Shown: in pieces, positions 6,185 through 13,005 of the stretch
Numbering within the stretch: the first letter of the stretch is position 1
How the letters are laid out: each line of letters starts with the position of its first letter
From: JAXHUH01 sp034211175
Lineage (GTDB): Bacteria > Actinomycetota > Acidimicrobiia > Acidimicrobiales > CAIXPF01
DNA length: 20,192 nucleotides
Reading direction: 5' to 3'
NCBI GenBank assembly: GCA_034211175.1
Contig: JAXHUH010000319.1
Coordinates: 1-20,192, forward strand
Notes under the pieces: generated by a model
What the model was told of the DNA's origin: nothing
The model's input: only the letters and a program-made list of their open reading frames with translations
Database searches by the model: none
Position numbers and translations under genes: made by a program

Positions 6185-7234
6185 ATGCGGATCGGAGTCG
6201 TCGGAGCCGGGGTGGTCGGGTTGGCCACGACGTTCGCCCTCGATCGCCTCGGCGTCGAGGTGCGGTGCTTCGAGGCCGGCGAGCCGATGGCCGCCCGCTC
6301 GGTCGGCGGGACCCGCATCTTCCGCCTCGCCCACGCCGAACCCCGCCTGGTCGCCTACGCGGCCCGGGCGCTGGAGGGCTGGAGGGCCTGGGAGCGGGAG
6401 GCCGGCACGCGGCTGGTCGGCACCGAGACGACCGTCGTCAGCGGGCCGGCGGCGCCCGAGCGGTTCGCGTCGATGCGTGAGGCCGGCGCAGCCGCGACGC
6501 TGGTCGACGACGTCGCCGACGCCGGCGCGCTGCCGGCGGCGCCCGGTACCACCGGGCCGGTCCTCGTCGACCCGGCCGGTGGCGTGATCGCCGCGGCCTC
6601 GACCGGCCGGTTCCTCGCCGGCGCGGTGGAGCCGTTGCTGCACCACGAGCGGGTGGAGGCGATCCCGGTGGGCACAGGCGGTGACGGGGCGACGATCCGG
6701 ACACCGACCGGCTCGTGGGCGTGCGACTCGGTCGTCGTCGCGGCCGGCGAGGCGACCGCATCGCTGGTGGCGCCGCTCGGCATCGGCGTGCCGGACGGCC
6801 GGGCCCACCACGTCCGGTTCACGTTCCCGCTCCCCGACGCCGGGTCGCGCCCGTGCTGGATCGACGACGGCGCCGCCTCGACGACCGGGCTCCACACCTA
6901 CCAACACGCGTCCGGGCCCGACTCGTGGGCCGTCGGGGCGTCGATGCCGGCGGCCGACTGCGCCTGGGAGCTGGGGCGCGACGAGGTCCGGGCCCGCTCG
7001 CTCGCCGCAGTGGCCGCCTACGTGCGGGAGGTCGTGGTCGGCGCCGACGCCGACACGGTCACCGAGGAGGTGTACTGCTCGTTGCCTCCCGGCCTCGGTG
7101 ACGGCGTCGGCGCGGCCCGCACCGGTCCGGTCCTGGCGGTGTGGGGCGACAACCTGTTCAAGTTCGCCCCGGCACTCGGCGAAGACCTCGCCCGCGCCGC
7201 GGCCGACGGCACGGTGCCGACGATCGCCGCCTGA
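6185..7234 (+). CDS. FAD-dependent oxidoreductase of the DAO family, monomeric sarcosine oxidase-like
   Basis: This 349-residue protein is likely to oxidise an amine or N-methyl amino acid. It starts with the FAD Rossmann motif VVGAGVVGLA (G7, G9, G12) and an acidic residue ending strand 2 (CFEAGEP). GGTRIFRLAH resembles the TRIIRHAY segment of monomeric sarcosine oxidase, keeping both Arg. Near the C-terminus VYCSLPP carries Cys298 at the place of the Cys that binds FAD covalently in that family, and NLFKFAPALGEDLA matches the final FAD motif. Two differences stand out: the His before TRI is absent, and the lysine that activates oxygen in sarcosine oxidase seems to be Thr in TTGLHTY (from memory of the family). 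It may therefore be a dehydrogenase or use another amine. It lies beside glyA, which fits glycine/one-carbon metabolism, but has its own promoter. ATG 6185 is chosen for the Rossmann motif. Confidence 0.85.
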   Translation: MRIGVVGAGVVGLATTFALDRLGVEVRCFEAGEPMAARSVGGTRIFRLAHAEPRLVAYAARALEGWRAWEREAGTRLVGTETTVVSGPAAPERFASMREAGAAATLVDDVADAGALPAAPGTTGPVLVDPAGGVIAAASTGRFLAGAVEPLLHHERVEAIPVGTGGDGATIRTPTGSWACDSVVVAAGEATASLVAPLGIGVPDGRAHHVRFTFPLPDAGSRPCWIDDGAASTTGLHTYQHASGPDSWAVGASMPAADCAWELGRDEVRARSLAAVAAYVREVVVGADADTVTEEVYCSLPPGLGDGVGAARTGPVLAVWGDNLFKFAPALGEDLARAAADGTVPTIAA

Positions 7235-7252
7235 CCGCGGTTGCCGTCGCAC

Positions 7253-7738
7253 TCACGACGACGGCGACGGATAGCGGTGGTCGATGGCATCGCGGGCCCG
7301 GTCGTCGAGCAGGTGCAGCAGCGTGGCGGTGACCGCCTCGATGTCCGCGTCGGCGACGCGGCGCCGGATGGCGCGGTCGAGCCCGTCCTCGATCGCCGTG
7401 ACCCGGCGGGCGAGGTCGCGGCCGCTGGTGGTGAGGGCCAGTTCGACGGCGCGCCGGTCGGCGGTCGAACGTCGCCGGGCGACGAGACCGTCGCGCTCCA
7501 GGCGGGCCGCGAGGCGGGAGGGGTGGTCGGCCTCGCAGACGAGGAGCCGGCCGAGCTCGCGGATGGTGAGCGGCTCGAACGCGGCGAGGACGGTGAGCGC
7601 CTCGGCCCACGCCGGGGTCAGCCCGAGCGGTCGGAGCTCCTCGGCCAGCACCCGGTTGCCCAGTCGCTGGGCGGCGAGCACCACGTGGCGGAACCGGGCG
7701 ACGTCGTGGCGCTCGCCGGACGGGTCCGGCGCGGTCAC
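7253..7738 (-). CDS. MarR-family transcriptional regulator
   Basis: This 161-residue protein has the winged-helix layout of MarR repressors. LGLTPAWAEALTVLAAFEP (about 38-56) is the first part, LTIRELGRLLVCEADHPSRLAARLE (57-81, written here in pieces: LTIRELGRLL then DHPSRLAARLE) the recognition helices, and GLVARRRSTADRRAVELALT (85-104) the wing with its Asp-Arg-Arg signature. The GTG start overlaps the stop of the hydrolase gene by 4 nt (GTGA), so the two are translationally coupled. Its usual role would be repression of this operon, relieved by a small ligand, possibly the substrate of the hydrolase. A symmetric TATG-N8-CATA sits in the promoter spacer at 8586-8601 and is the best operator candidate. 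It converges on the flavin oxidase gene with an 18-nt gap. Confidence 0.9.
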   Translation of the reverse strand: MTAPDPSGERHDVARFRHVVLAAQRLGNRVLAEELRPLGLTPAWAEALTVLAAFEPLTIRELGRLLVCEADHPSRLAARLERDGLVARRRSTADRRAVELALTTSGRDLARRVTAIEDGLDRAIRRRVADADIEAVTATLLHLLDDRARDAIDHRYPSPSS

Positions 7739-8574
7739 GAGGCGGCGCTGTCCTGCAGCAGCTCCACCAGCGTCGGCGGGAAACCGGCCGGGTCCCGGGC
7801 CTGCTCGACGTTGATCCGATGCGTCGCGTGGGGGACCCGGTGGCCCCAGACGTCCCACCAGCTCGACCAGGGTCCGTCGGCGACGTGCTCGTCGCCGCGA
7901 TCGGCGGCGTCGAGCACCGCGGCGAGGTAGTCCTCGACCGCCCGGCGCTCGCGGTCGCCGCCGACGGGCCCGTGACCGGGCACGATCCTCCCCGCCCCGG
8001 CCAGCGCACCGAGCGAGGCCACCCACCGGCGGAGGTCCGCACCGAGTGCGAGCGGCACCGTGTCGAAGAAGCACAGGTCACCGGCGAAGACGACATCCGC
8101 GCCGTCGACGTCGACGACGAGGTCACCGCCCGTGTGACCGCCGTGGACGTCGAGCGTGAGCCGACCGAGGCGGAGCCGCCGGTCCACCACCGTCGTCACC
8201 GTCGGATGGGCGAGTCCGGCGAGCTCGTCGGCCACGGCGGGGTGGAGCGCGCCGAGCGCCGCACCGATCGGCGCCGCGGCGAGCGCGTCCCTCGTCGACG
8301 TGCTGGCGACGATCTCCGGGTCCCCGAAGGCGCGGGCGCCGGCGCCTGCGACGTGGTCGGGGTGCTCGTGGGTGAGGACGATGGTCGTGACCGGGAGCGC
8401 GAACCGCGCGAGCTCGCGGGCCAGGGGCTCGTAGGTCCCGACGCGTCCGCCGCTGTCGACGAGCGTGATGCCGTCGTCGTCGACGACGACCCCGACGTTC
8501 GCCCCGAACGGGTCGCGCACGTCGTGGACCCAGGCGAGCACCCCGTCGTCGAGATCGACCAGTTCAGCCACCAT
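7735..8574 (-). CDS. Metallo-beta-lactamase-fold hydrolase
   Basis: This MBL-fold enzyme of 279 residues should bind two metal ions. THEHPDHVAG gives H69, H71, D73 and H74; GGHTGGD gives H147; AGDLCF gives D166; VPGHGP gives H201. The set is complete. The fold is shared by lactamases, glyoxalase II, lactonases and many thioester or phosphate-ester hydrolases, and nothing here singles one out. The WSSWWDVWGHRVPH segment near the C-terminus is Trp-rich and could line a hydrophobic pocket. I chose ATG 8574 over ATG 8598 because a promoter (TTGACG, 18 nt, TACAAC) ends 7 nt before it and the longer form would lie inside that promoter. No signal peptide is seen, so it is cytoplasmic. The downstream MarR gene overlaps it. 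Confidence 0.88.
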   Translation of the reverse strand: MVAELVDLDDGVLAWVHDVRDPFGANVGVVVDDDGITLVDSGGRVGTYEPLARELARFALPVTTIVLTHEHPDHVAGAGARAFGDPEIVASTSTRDALAAAPIGAALGALHPAVADELAGLAHPTVTTVVDRRLRLGRLTLDVHGGHTGGDLVVDVDGADVVFAGDLCFFDTVPLALGADLRRWVASLGALAGAGRIVPGHGPVGGDRERRAVEDYLAAVLDAADRGDEHVADGPWSSWWDVWGHRVPHATHRINVEQARDPAGFPPTLVELLQDSAAS

Positions 8575-8581
8575 CGCCGCA

Positions 8582-8611
8582 GTTGTATGACATGCCACAT
8601 ATTGCCGTCAA
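8582..8611 (-). promoter_or_regulatory. Leaderless promoter of the hydrolase-marR operon with a possible operator
   Basis: Read on the minus strand, TTGACG (8611-8606), an 18-nt spacer and TACAAC (8587-8582) end 7 nt before ATG 8574. This is the best -35/-10 pair among the leaderless candidates and the least GC-rich stretch nearby. TATG-N8-CATA (8586-8601) spans the spacer and could be bound by the MarR protein; only the outer four bases on each side are symmetric. Confidence 0.6.
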
Positions 8612-8686
8612 CATCACGCGCGGAGGCACCGGTCGGTGGGCGTCACCACGCGCTGGCTCCTCCTGCCGTGCCGGGAGGGAGCGGGG

Positions 8687-9829
8687 TCAGCTGGAGGGCA
8701 GGCGGATGACGGCCGGGGCACCGGCGACGTCGGTGCGGACGGGGACGGTCAACCAGTCGTCGTCCGTGCCCAGCAGCGGCGCCCGCTCGATGGCGGCGGC
8801 CTGGTCGGCCTCGGCCTCGGCCACGCCGGCGGCGAGTGCGGCCGGGAGGCGCACCTTGCAGATCGCGCCCTCGATGGCGCCCTCGAGCATCCGCACCTCG
8901 ATGCGGTTGCGCGCCGCGAGCCGGGCGACGACCGCGAGGCCGAACCCGCCGGGGCGCTCGACGCTCAGCGGGGTCGGCGCGGCCAGCTCGGCGTTGGCCT
9001 CCTCGCGCTCCTCCGCGTCGGGCTCGACGCCCTCGTCGATCACCGACAGCAGGTACCCGTCGCCGGAGCGTCGGCCCATCACCACGATCTTCGTCTCGTC
9101 GGCCGCCGCGGCGATCGCGTTGTCGACCAGCTCGGCGACCAGGTGGGCGAGATCGTCGACCGCCGTGGCCCGAATGGCGAACTCGTCGACCGACGACCGG
9201 TCGACCAGGTCGGGCCGGTCGATGCTGACGAGCGCAGCAGCGATCACCGCACCGACCTCCGCCGGCTGGGCGTCGTCGCGCGCGAGATCGTCGCCGGCGA
9301 GCACGTTGAGCGTCCGGCCGTTGCGCTCGAGACGGCGTCCGAGCCGGCGGGCGAGGTCGAGCGCCCGGATCGCCTCGGCGTCACCGAGGTGGCCACGAAG
9401 GACCTCGAGTGACATGAGCAGGCGCTCGAGCACCGCCCGGTCGCGAGCGGCGGCGCCGGAGAGCACCCGACCGAGGGCGAGCTCCTCGCGCACGACGTCG
9501 ATCGAGCCGGTCACCTCGGTCTCCGGCTCCTGGAACCGGGACGACACCATGCGCACCAGCGTCAGGAGCAGGATGGCGACCGCGGCGACGCCGAGCACGA
9601 CCGTGACGACGGTCTGGACCATCGGCGGCCGCAGGACCACCAGCGCGACCACGAGCACCGTCGCGGAGGCGGCCACGGCCACCGCGATCAACGACCGGGC
9701 CACGCGCCGTTCGAGCGCATCGCGGTCGGGCCGGTCGGAACCGGGACGGCGGCGGGAGCCCTCACGCTCGGTTGCGCCGTTGGCGCCCGAGAGGCCAGGG
9801 CCGTCGGTGGGGTCAGTCGGATGCATCAT
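8687..9829 (-). CDS. Two-TM sensor-like protein with a histidine-kinase-type ATPase domain
   Basis: The 380-residue product has a charged N-terminal tail (1-43), two membrane helices (about 45-66 and 70-92) with almost no loop between them, a helical linker, and a GHKL ATPase domain (about 190-330). Its N-box is HLVAELVDNAI with E233 and N237; the G1 box is DEGVEP; the G2 box is GGFGLAVV. The preceding helix RRLERNGRTLNVLAG resembles the dimerisation segment of the CvnA/nitrate-sensor-type ATPases of actinobacteria. There is no clear phosphoacceptor His at that helix, and the second Gly of G1 is Glu, so classical autophosphorylation is doubtful. With no extracytoplasmic sensor domain it may read membrane or cytoplasmic state. 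No response regulator, roadblock or GTPase gene lies beside it. A TACGGC box 8 nt before ATG 9829 suggests a leaderless start. Confidence 0.82.
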   Translation of the reverse strand: MMHPTDPTDGPGLSGANGATEREGSRRRPGSDRPDRDALERRVARSLIAVAVAASATVLVVALVVLRPPMVQTVVTVVLGVAAVAILLLTLVRMVSSRFQEPETEVTGSIDVVREELALGRVLSGAAARDRAVLERLLMSLEVLRGHLGDAEAIRALDLARRLGRRLERNGRTLNVLAGDDLARDDAQPAEVGAVIAAALVSIDRPDLVDRSSVDEFAIRATAVDDLAHLVAELVDNAIAAAADETKIVVMGRRSGDGYLLSVIDEGVEPDAEEREEANAELAAPTPLSVERPGGFGLAVVARLAARNRIEVRMLEGAIEGAICKVRLPAALAAGVAEAEADQAAAIERAPLLGTDDDWLTVPVRTDVAGAPAVIRLPSS

Positions 9830-9931
9830 GAGGTCCGGCCGTACGGCCGACCGACGACACCGTACTGCAACACTGGCGGACGATCACGTAATCGGTTCGC
9901 GACCTGTCTGTGACACCTGCCGCTCCCCGGA

Positions 9932-9952
9932 CCGCCCCCGACCACCGGGCGG
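9932..9952 (-). terminator. Hairpin after the ligD-type gene, possible terminator
   Basis: CCGCCC (9932-9937) and GGGCGG (9947-9952) form a 6-bp stem with a 9-nt loop, 11 nt beyond the minus-strand stop at 9964. No T-tract is seen. Confidence 0.35.
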
Positions 9953-9963
9953 GGCCGCGCGCC

Positions 9964-10866
9964 TCACCCGCCGGGCAGCTCCTGGACCAGGGTCGTCGTC
10001 GGCGCGAACAGGTCGCCGAGCTCGTCGATGCGGGCGAGCACGTCGGGCGCCTCGAACGACAGCGTCGACCCGTCCGCCGCGGCCGCGACCTCGTCCCAGG
10101 TGACCGGCGTCGACACCGTCGGCCGCGGCCGGGCCCGCAACGAGTACGCGGCGATCGTCGTCTTGTGGCGCGAGTTCTGGCTCCAGTCGATGAACACCTT
10201 GCCGGTGCGGGCCCGCTTGGCCATCACGCTGGTGATCCGCTTCGGGTCCTGCTTCTCGAGCATCTGGGCGATCGCCTGGGCGAACGCCTTCGCCCGGTCG
10301 TGGGTGCACGGGCTGTTGAGCGGGACGTAGCACTGCAGGCCCTTCGAGCCCGACGTCTTCGGGAACAGCTCCAGGCCCAAGAGGCCGAGCGTCTCCCGGA
10401 GCTTCAACCCGACCTGGGCGCACTCGGTCATCGCCGCCGGCTCGCCGGGGTCGAGATCGAAGACCACCATCGTGGGTGACTCGATGTCGGCGGCCCGGGC
10501 CATCGGGGCGTGGAGCTCGATGGCGGCCATGTTGGCGGCCCACGCCAGCGCCGCGACCTCCGAGAGCAGGCAGTAGCCGATGTCGCCCGAGCGGTCGCCG
10601 GGGCCGAGCGCGGTGCCGATCCACCCGGGGCGGTGCGACGGGCACCGCTTCTCGAAGAAGCTCTGGCCGTCGACGCCGTCGGGGAACCGGCGCAGCGTGA
10701 GCGCCCGGTCGCCGACGTGGGCGAGCATGACCGGGGCGCACTCGACGGCGTAGCGGATGACGTCGGCCTTGGTGAACCCGGCCTCCGGGTAGAGGACCTT
10801 GTCGAGGTTGGAGAGGCCCAGGGTGCGCTCGCCGACCCGGACCTCGGTGCGCTCAGGTGCGACCAC
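9964..10866 (-). CDS. ligD: Stand-alone LigD-type DNA polymerase/primase of non-homologous end joining
   Basis: The 300-residue protein is the archaeo-eukaryotic-primase-like polymerase domain of LigD with no nuclease or ligase domain attached. It fills and extends DNA ends during Ku-dependent repair and prefers ribonucleotides. Family signatures are LSNLDKVLYPEAGFTKADVI (19-38 region), FFEKRCPSHRP, the metal-binding VVFDLDPGE with D137 and D139, SGSKGLQCYVPL, and KVFIDWSQN with D227 completing the catalytic triad. It starts with GTG 18 nt after the ku stop, without a good ribosome site, so it depends on the ku transcript. Many actinobacteria carry polymerase, nuclease and ligase as separate genes; the ligase must be elsewhere in this genome if NHEJ is complete. 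The symbol refers to the LigD polymerase domain only. Confidence 0.93.
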   Translation of the reverse strand: MVAPERTEVRVGERTLGLSNLDKVLYPEAGFTKADVIRYAVECAPVMLAHVGDRALTLRRFPDGVDGQSFFEKRCPSHRPGWIGTALGPGDRSGDIGYCLLSEVAALAWAANMAAIELHAPMARAADIESPTMVVFDLDPGEPAAMTECAQVGLKLRETLGLLGLELFPKTSGSKGLQCYVPLNSPCTHDRAKAFAQAIAQMLEKQDPKRITSVMAKRARTGKVFIDWSQNSRHKTTIAAYSLRARPRPTVSTPVTWDEVAAAADGSTLSFEAPDVLARIDELGDLFAPTTTLVQELPGG

Positions 10867-10884
10867 GGCCCGGAGGGTGCGCCA

Positions 10885-11934
10885 TCACGCGGAGCGCCGC
10901 TCGCTGGCCGCCTTCTTCCGGCCTCCCGAGCTCTTCGACGCCGCGCCCTTCGAGGTGGAGCGCTTCGACGAGCTCTTCGCGGAACCGCCGCCCCGCGTCG
11001 ACGAGCCGTTGCCCGACGATGCGGCCGCCTCGTCCTCGACCTGCTCGGCGGCCTCATCGTCGCCGTCGGCGGCCTCGTCGGCGGGCTCCACGACCTCGTC
11101 CTCGGCGGCGCCGCTGTCCTCGGTGTCGTCCTCGGCGGGGGCCGAGCGGGACTTCTTGGCCTCGGCGACGCTGGCCTCGAGCGCGGCCATCAGGTCGACG
11201 ACGCGCTTCTCGGTCGCTTCCGGCGGCTGCACCGCGATGTCGGTCTCGCCCGACGCCTTCCGCTCGATCAGCTCGAGGAGCTGCTCGCGGTACGTGTCGT
11301 GGTACTTCTCGGGCTCCCACTCCGCGGAGAGCGACGCGATGAGCTGTGAGGCCATGTCGAGCTCGCGGTCGCTGAGCTCGACGTCCTGGGCCCGCTCGAT
11401 CTCCTCGTACTGGGTGGCGTCGTTGACCTCGTCCGCGTAGACGAGCGTCGACATGACGAGCACGCCGTCCTGGGCCCGGATGGCGGCGACGTACTGCTTC
11501 GAGCGCATCACGAACCGGGCGATGCCGACCTTGCCCTCACGCTCGAGCGCCTCGGTGAGCAGGGCGTACGGCTTGACCGTCGCCTCCTCGGGCACCAGGT
11601 GGTAGGCGCTGTCGTAGACGACCGGGTCGATGTCGGCGAGGTCGACGAACTCCTCGATCTCGATCGTGCGCTGGGCCGTCGGCATGATCGCCGCCATCTC
11701 GTCCTCGTCGACGAGGACGTAGTTGTCCTTGCCCAGCTCGTAGCCCTTGACGATGAGGTCGCTCGTGACCTCCTCGCCGTCGGCCGCCGAGACCCGCTTG
11801 TAGCGGATGCGGGAGCCGGTGCGGCTGTCGATCTGGTTGAACGACACCGACTTGCGGCTGATGGCGTTGTGCAGCTTCACCGGGATGCTGACGAGCCCGA
11901 AGCTGACCGAGCCACTCCATATCGCGCGAGGCAT
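10885..11934 (-). CDS. ku: Ku protein of non-homologous end joining
   Basis: Bacterial Ku forms a homodimeric ring on double-strand ends and recruits LigD. The core begins MPRAIWSGSVSFGLVSIPVK and runs to about residue 255, with the typical KGYELGKDNYVLVDEDE, SAYHLVP and RFVMRSKQYVAAI segments. Beyond the core is an extension of about 90 residues in two parts: an acidic, Ala-rich linker (about 265-305) and a Ser/Lys/Arg tail (about 310-349). Basic tails of this kind are known in mycobacterial Ku, where they help DNA binding and recruitment; the acidic insert before the tail is less usual. GGAGGAG lies 9 nt before the ATG, making this one of the few genes here with a classical ribosome site. 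The LigD polymerase gene follows in the same operon. Confidence 0.96.
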   Translation of the reverse strand: MPRAIWSGSVSFGLVSIPVKLHNAISRKSVSFNQIDSRTGSRIRYKRVSAADGEEVTSDLIVKGYELGKDNYVLVDEDEMAAIMPTAQRTIEIEEFVDLADIDPVVYDSAYHLVPEEATVKPYALLTEALEREGKVGIARFVMRSKQYVAAIRAQDGVLVMSTLVYADEVNDATQYEEIERAQDVELSDRELDMASQLIASLSAEWEPEKYHDTYREQLLELIERKASGETDIAVQPPEATEKRVVDLMAALEASVAEAKKSRSAPAEDDTEDSGAAEDEVVEPADEAADGDDEAAEQVEDEAAASSGNGSSTRGGGSAKSSSKRSTSKGAASKSSGGRKKAASERRSA

Positions 11935-11994
11935 GTGGTCCTGCTCCTCCGGTGGGCCGATCGTGCGCTCCGTGCGCCTCTACCCGCGTAGGGA

Positions 11995-12000
11995 ACGCTA
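11995..12000 (-). promoter_or_regulatory. Possible -10 element (TAGCGT) for the ku operon
   Basis: TAGCGT on the minus strand would give a leader of about 55 nt that carries the GGAGGAG ribosome site (11944-11950). It is part of an imperfect inverted repeat (GCGTAGGGAACGC on the plus strand), which might be an operator. No convincing -35 is seen. Confidence 0.35.
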
Positions 12001-12036
12001 CCAACCGGCTGTGACGTCCGCGTCGGGCCCGGGGCG

Positions 12037-12894
12037 TCAGGGGGTGAGCACGGCGCGGGCCACGAGGTCGGTGCCGAAGGCGGTGAGGATGGCGAGGTAC
12101 AGCAGCCCGGTCGCGGCCATGACCGCCGAGTAGTAGCGCTCGCGCAGCGCGGCGCGGGTGACGAACACGAGCCCGATGGTCGTGATCGCGCACACCACCC
12201 AGATCCAGCCGAGCAGGCCGTCCCACCCGTCGTCGATGTCGCCCGTGATCACCGAGATCATGCCGGTCGGCAACAACATGACCACCACCTCGGCGGGCCA
12301 CGTGTAGGCGACCCACCGCACCAGCTCCAGCAGCGCGCCGCGGGACAGCCCCGGCTGCACCAGGTACCAGTGGCCGAGGAGCATGGCGTCGCTGATCGCC
12401 CCGAGGAACGCGGCGCCGACGAGGAACCGGGCCAGCGCCAGGCCCAGTGGGCCACCGGAGTCGAGCGCCGCGGCGACGATGGCGACCACGCCGATCGCCG
12501 GGGCGATCAGGTCGAGCACCGGGGGGAACTCGGGCGCCTCCGCGTCGAAGGTCTGCGGCGCCTCCCGGTCGATGCCGGTCATCGCCGCGACCCGGGCGGA
12601 GCGCTTCTCGACCCGTTCACGCTGGCCGGCGACGCCGGCCTTCCGGCGCACGATGCTCACCCCGAGCACGGCGAACGTGGCGGCCGCCATGAGCGCGGTG
12701 AGCCCGTCGCGGGCCAGGTCGGGCTCGGTGACCTGCCCGACGGCGACGGCGAGCACAGCGAGCAGCCCGAACGTCCCCCGCAGCAGCCACCCGTAGCCGA
12801 GACCGACCTCGCGCCTACGGGTGGTGATCCACAGGAAGAACAACCCACCGGCGGCCCACTGGAGGAGCACGGTGGCGGCGTCGAGGCGGATCAC
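12037..12894 (-). CDS. Conserved-looking eight-TM membrane protein of unknown function
   Basis: This 285-residue protein has about eight hydrophobic helices, near residues 5-22, 33-53, 63-81, 127-145, 149-168, 195-215, 223-243 and 256-278. A basic cytoplasmic-type loop (RRKAGVAGQRERVEKRSARV, about 83-102) separates the first three helices from the rest. The centre carries the motif SDAMLLGHWYLVQPG (about 170-184), where His and Trp next to Asp could bind a metal, heme or quinone; similar GHWYLV segments occur in uncharacterised actinobacterial membrane proteins. I do not recognise a named family. The GTG start overlaps the stop of a 12-codon leader ORF (GTGA), so it is probably translated by coupling from that ORF. 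It lies upstream of ku on the same strand but 102 nt away, so its link to NHEJ is doubtful. Confidence 0.75.
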   Translation of the reverse strand: MIRLDAATVLLQWAAGGLFFLWITTRRREVGLGYGWLLRGTFGLLAVLAVAVGQVTEPDLARDGLTALMAAATFAVLGVSIVRRKAGVAGQRERVEKRSARVAAMTGIDREAPQTFDAEAPEFPPVLDLIAPAIGVVAIVAAALDSGGPLGLALARFLVGAAFLGAISDAMLLGHWYLVQPGLSRGALLELVRWVAYTWPAEVVVMLLPTGMISVITGDIDDGWDGLLGWIWVVCAITTIGLVFVTRAALRERYYSAVMAATGLLYLAILTAFGTDLVARAVLTP

Positions 12895-12929
12895 GGCGCG
12901 GGTCGGACGTCGAGCGGTTCAGTGGGCAC
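12891..12929 (-). CDS. Twelve-codon leaderless leader ORF coupled to the membrane protein
   Basis: A GTG at 12929 lies 6 nt after a TATCCT -10 box and opens a 12-codon frame (MPTEPLDVRPAP). Its TGA overlaps the GTG start of the membrane protein by 4 nt. The membrane protein has no ribosome site, so ribosomes that start at the leaderless GTG and finish at the TGA would reinitiate on it. Such leaderless short ORFs in front of genes are established in mycobacteria. The peptide has three or four Pro but no run of one regulatory amino acid. It may equally be a by-product of the promoter geometry. Confidence 0.45.
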   Translation of the reverse strand: MPTEPLDVRPAP

Positions 12930-12935
12930 GGCCCG

Positions 12936-12941
12936 AGGATA
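12936..12941 (-). promoter_or_regulatory. -10 element (TATCCT) of the membrane-protein transcript
   Basis: TATCCT on the minus strand is close to TATAAT and is one of the better -10 boxes in the window. It ends 6 nt before the GTG of the leader ORF. No good -35 is seen. Confidence 0.5.
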
Positions 12942-12965
12942 GGTTCTCGCCCCCACCTCCACGGA

Positions 12966-12980
12966 GCCGCGGACCGCGGC
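12966..12980. repeat. Perfect 15-bp palindrome upstream of the membrane-protein promoter
   Basis: GCCGCGG (12966-12972), a central A, CCGCGGC (12974-12980). It lies just beyond the expected -35 position of the TATCCT promoter and 25 nt past the aldo/keto reductase stop. A one-base centre suits a protein-binding site better than an RNA hairpin, though in GC-rich DNA chance palindromes of this length do occur. Confidence 0.4.
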
Positions 12981-13005
12981 CCGTGATGGCGGCCCCGGTA
13001 CGGGT

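Noticed and set aside
4268..7252. A 994-codon open frame on the minus strand opposite glyA and the flavin oxidase
   Set aside because: It is antisense to glyA, the riboswitch and the oxidase, with no recognisable domain and biased composition.
8575..8598. A start at 8598 that adds 8 residues to the MBL-fold hydrolase
   Set aside because: The added codons overlap the promoter -10 region, and a leaderless start at 8574 fits better.
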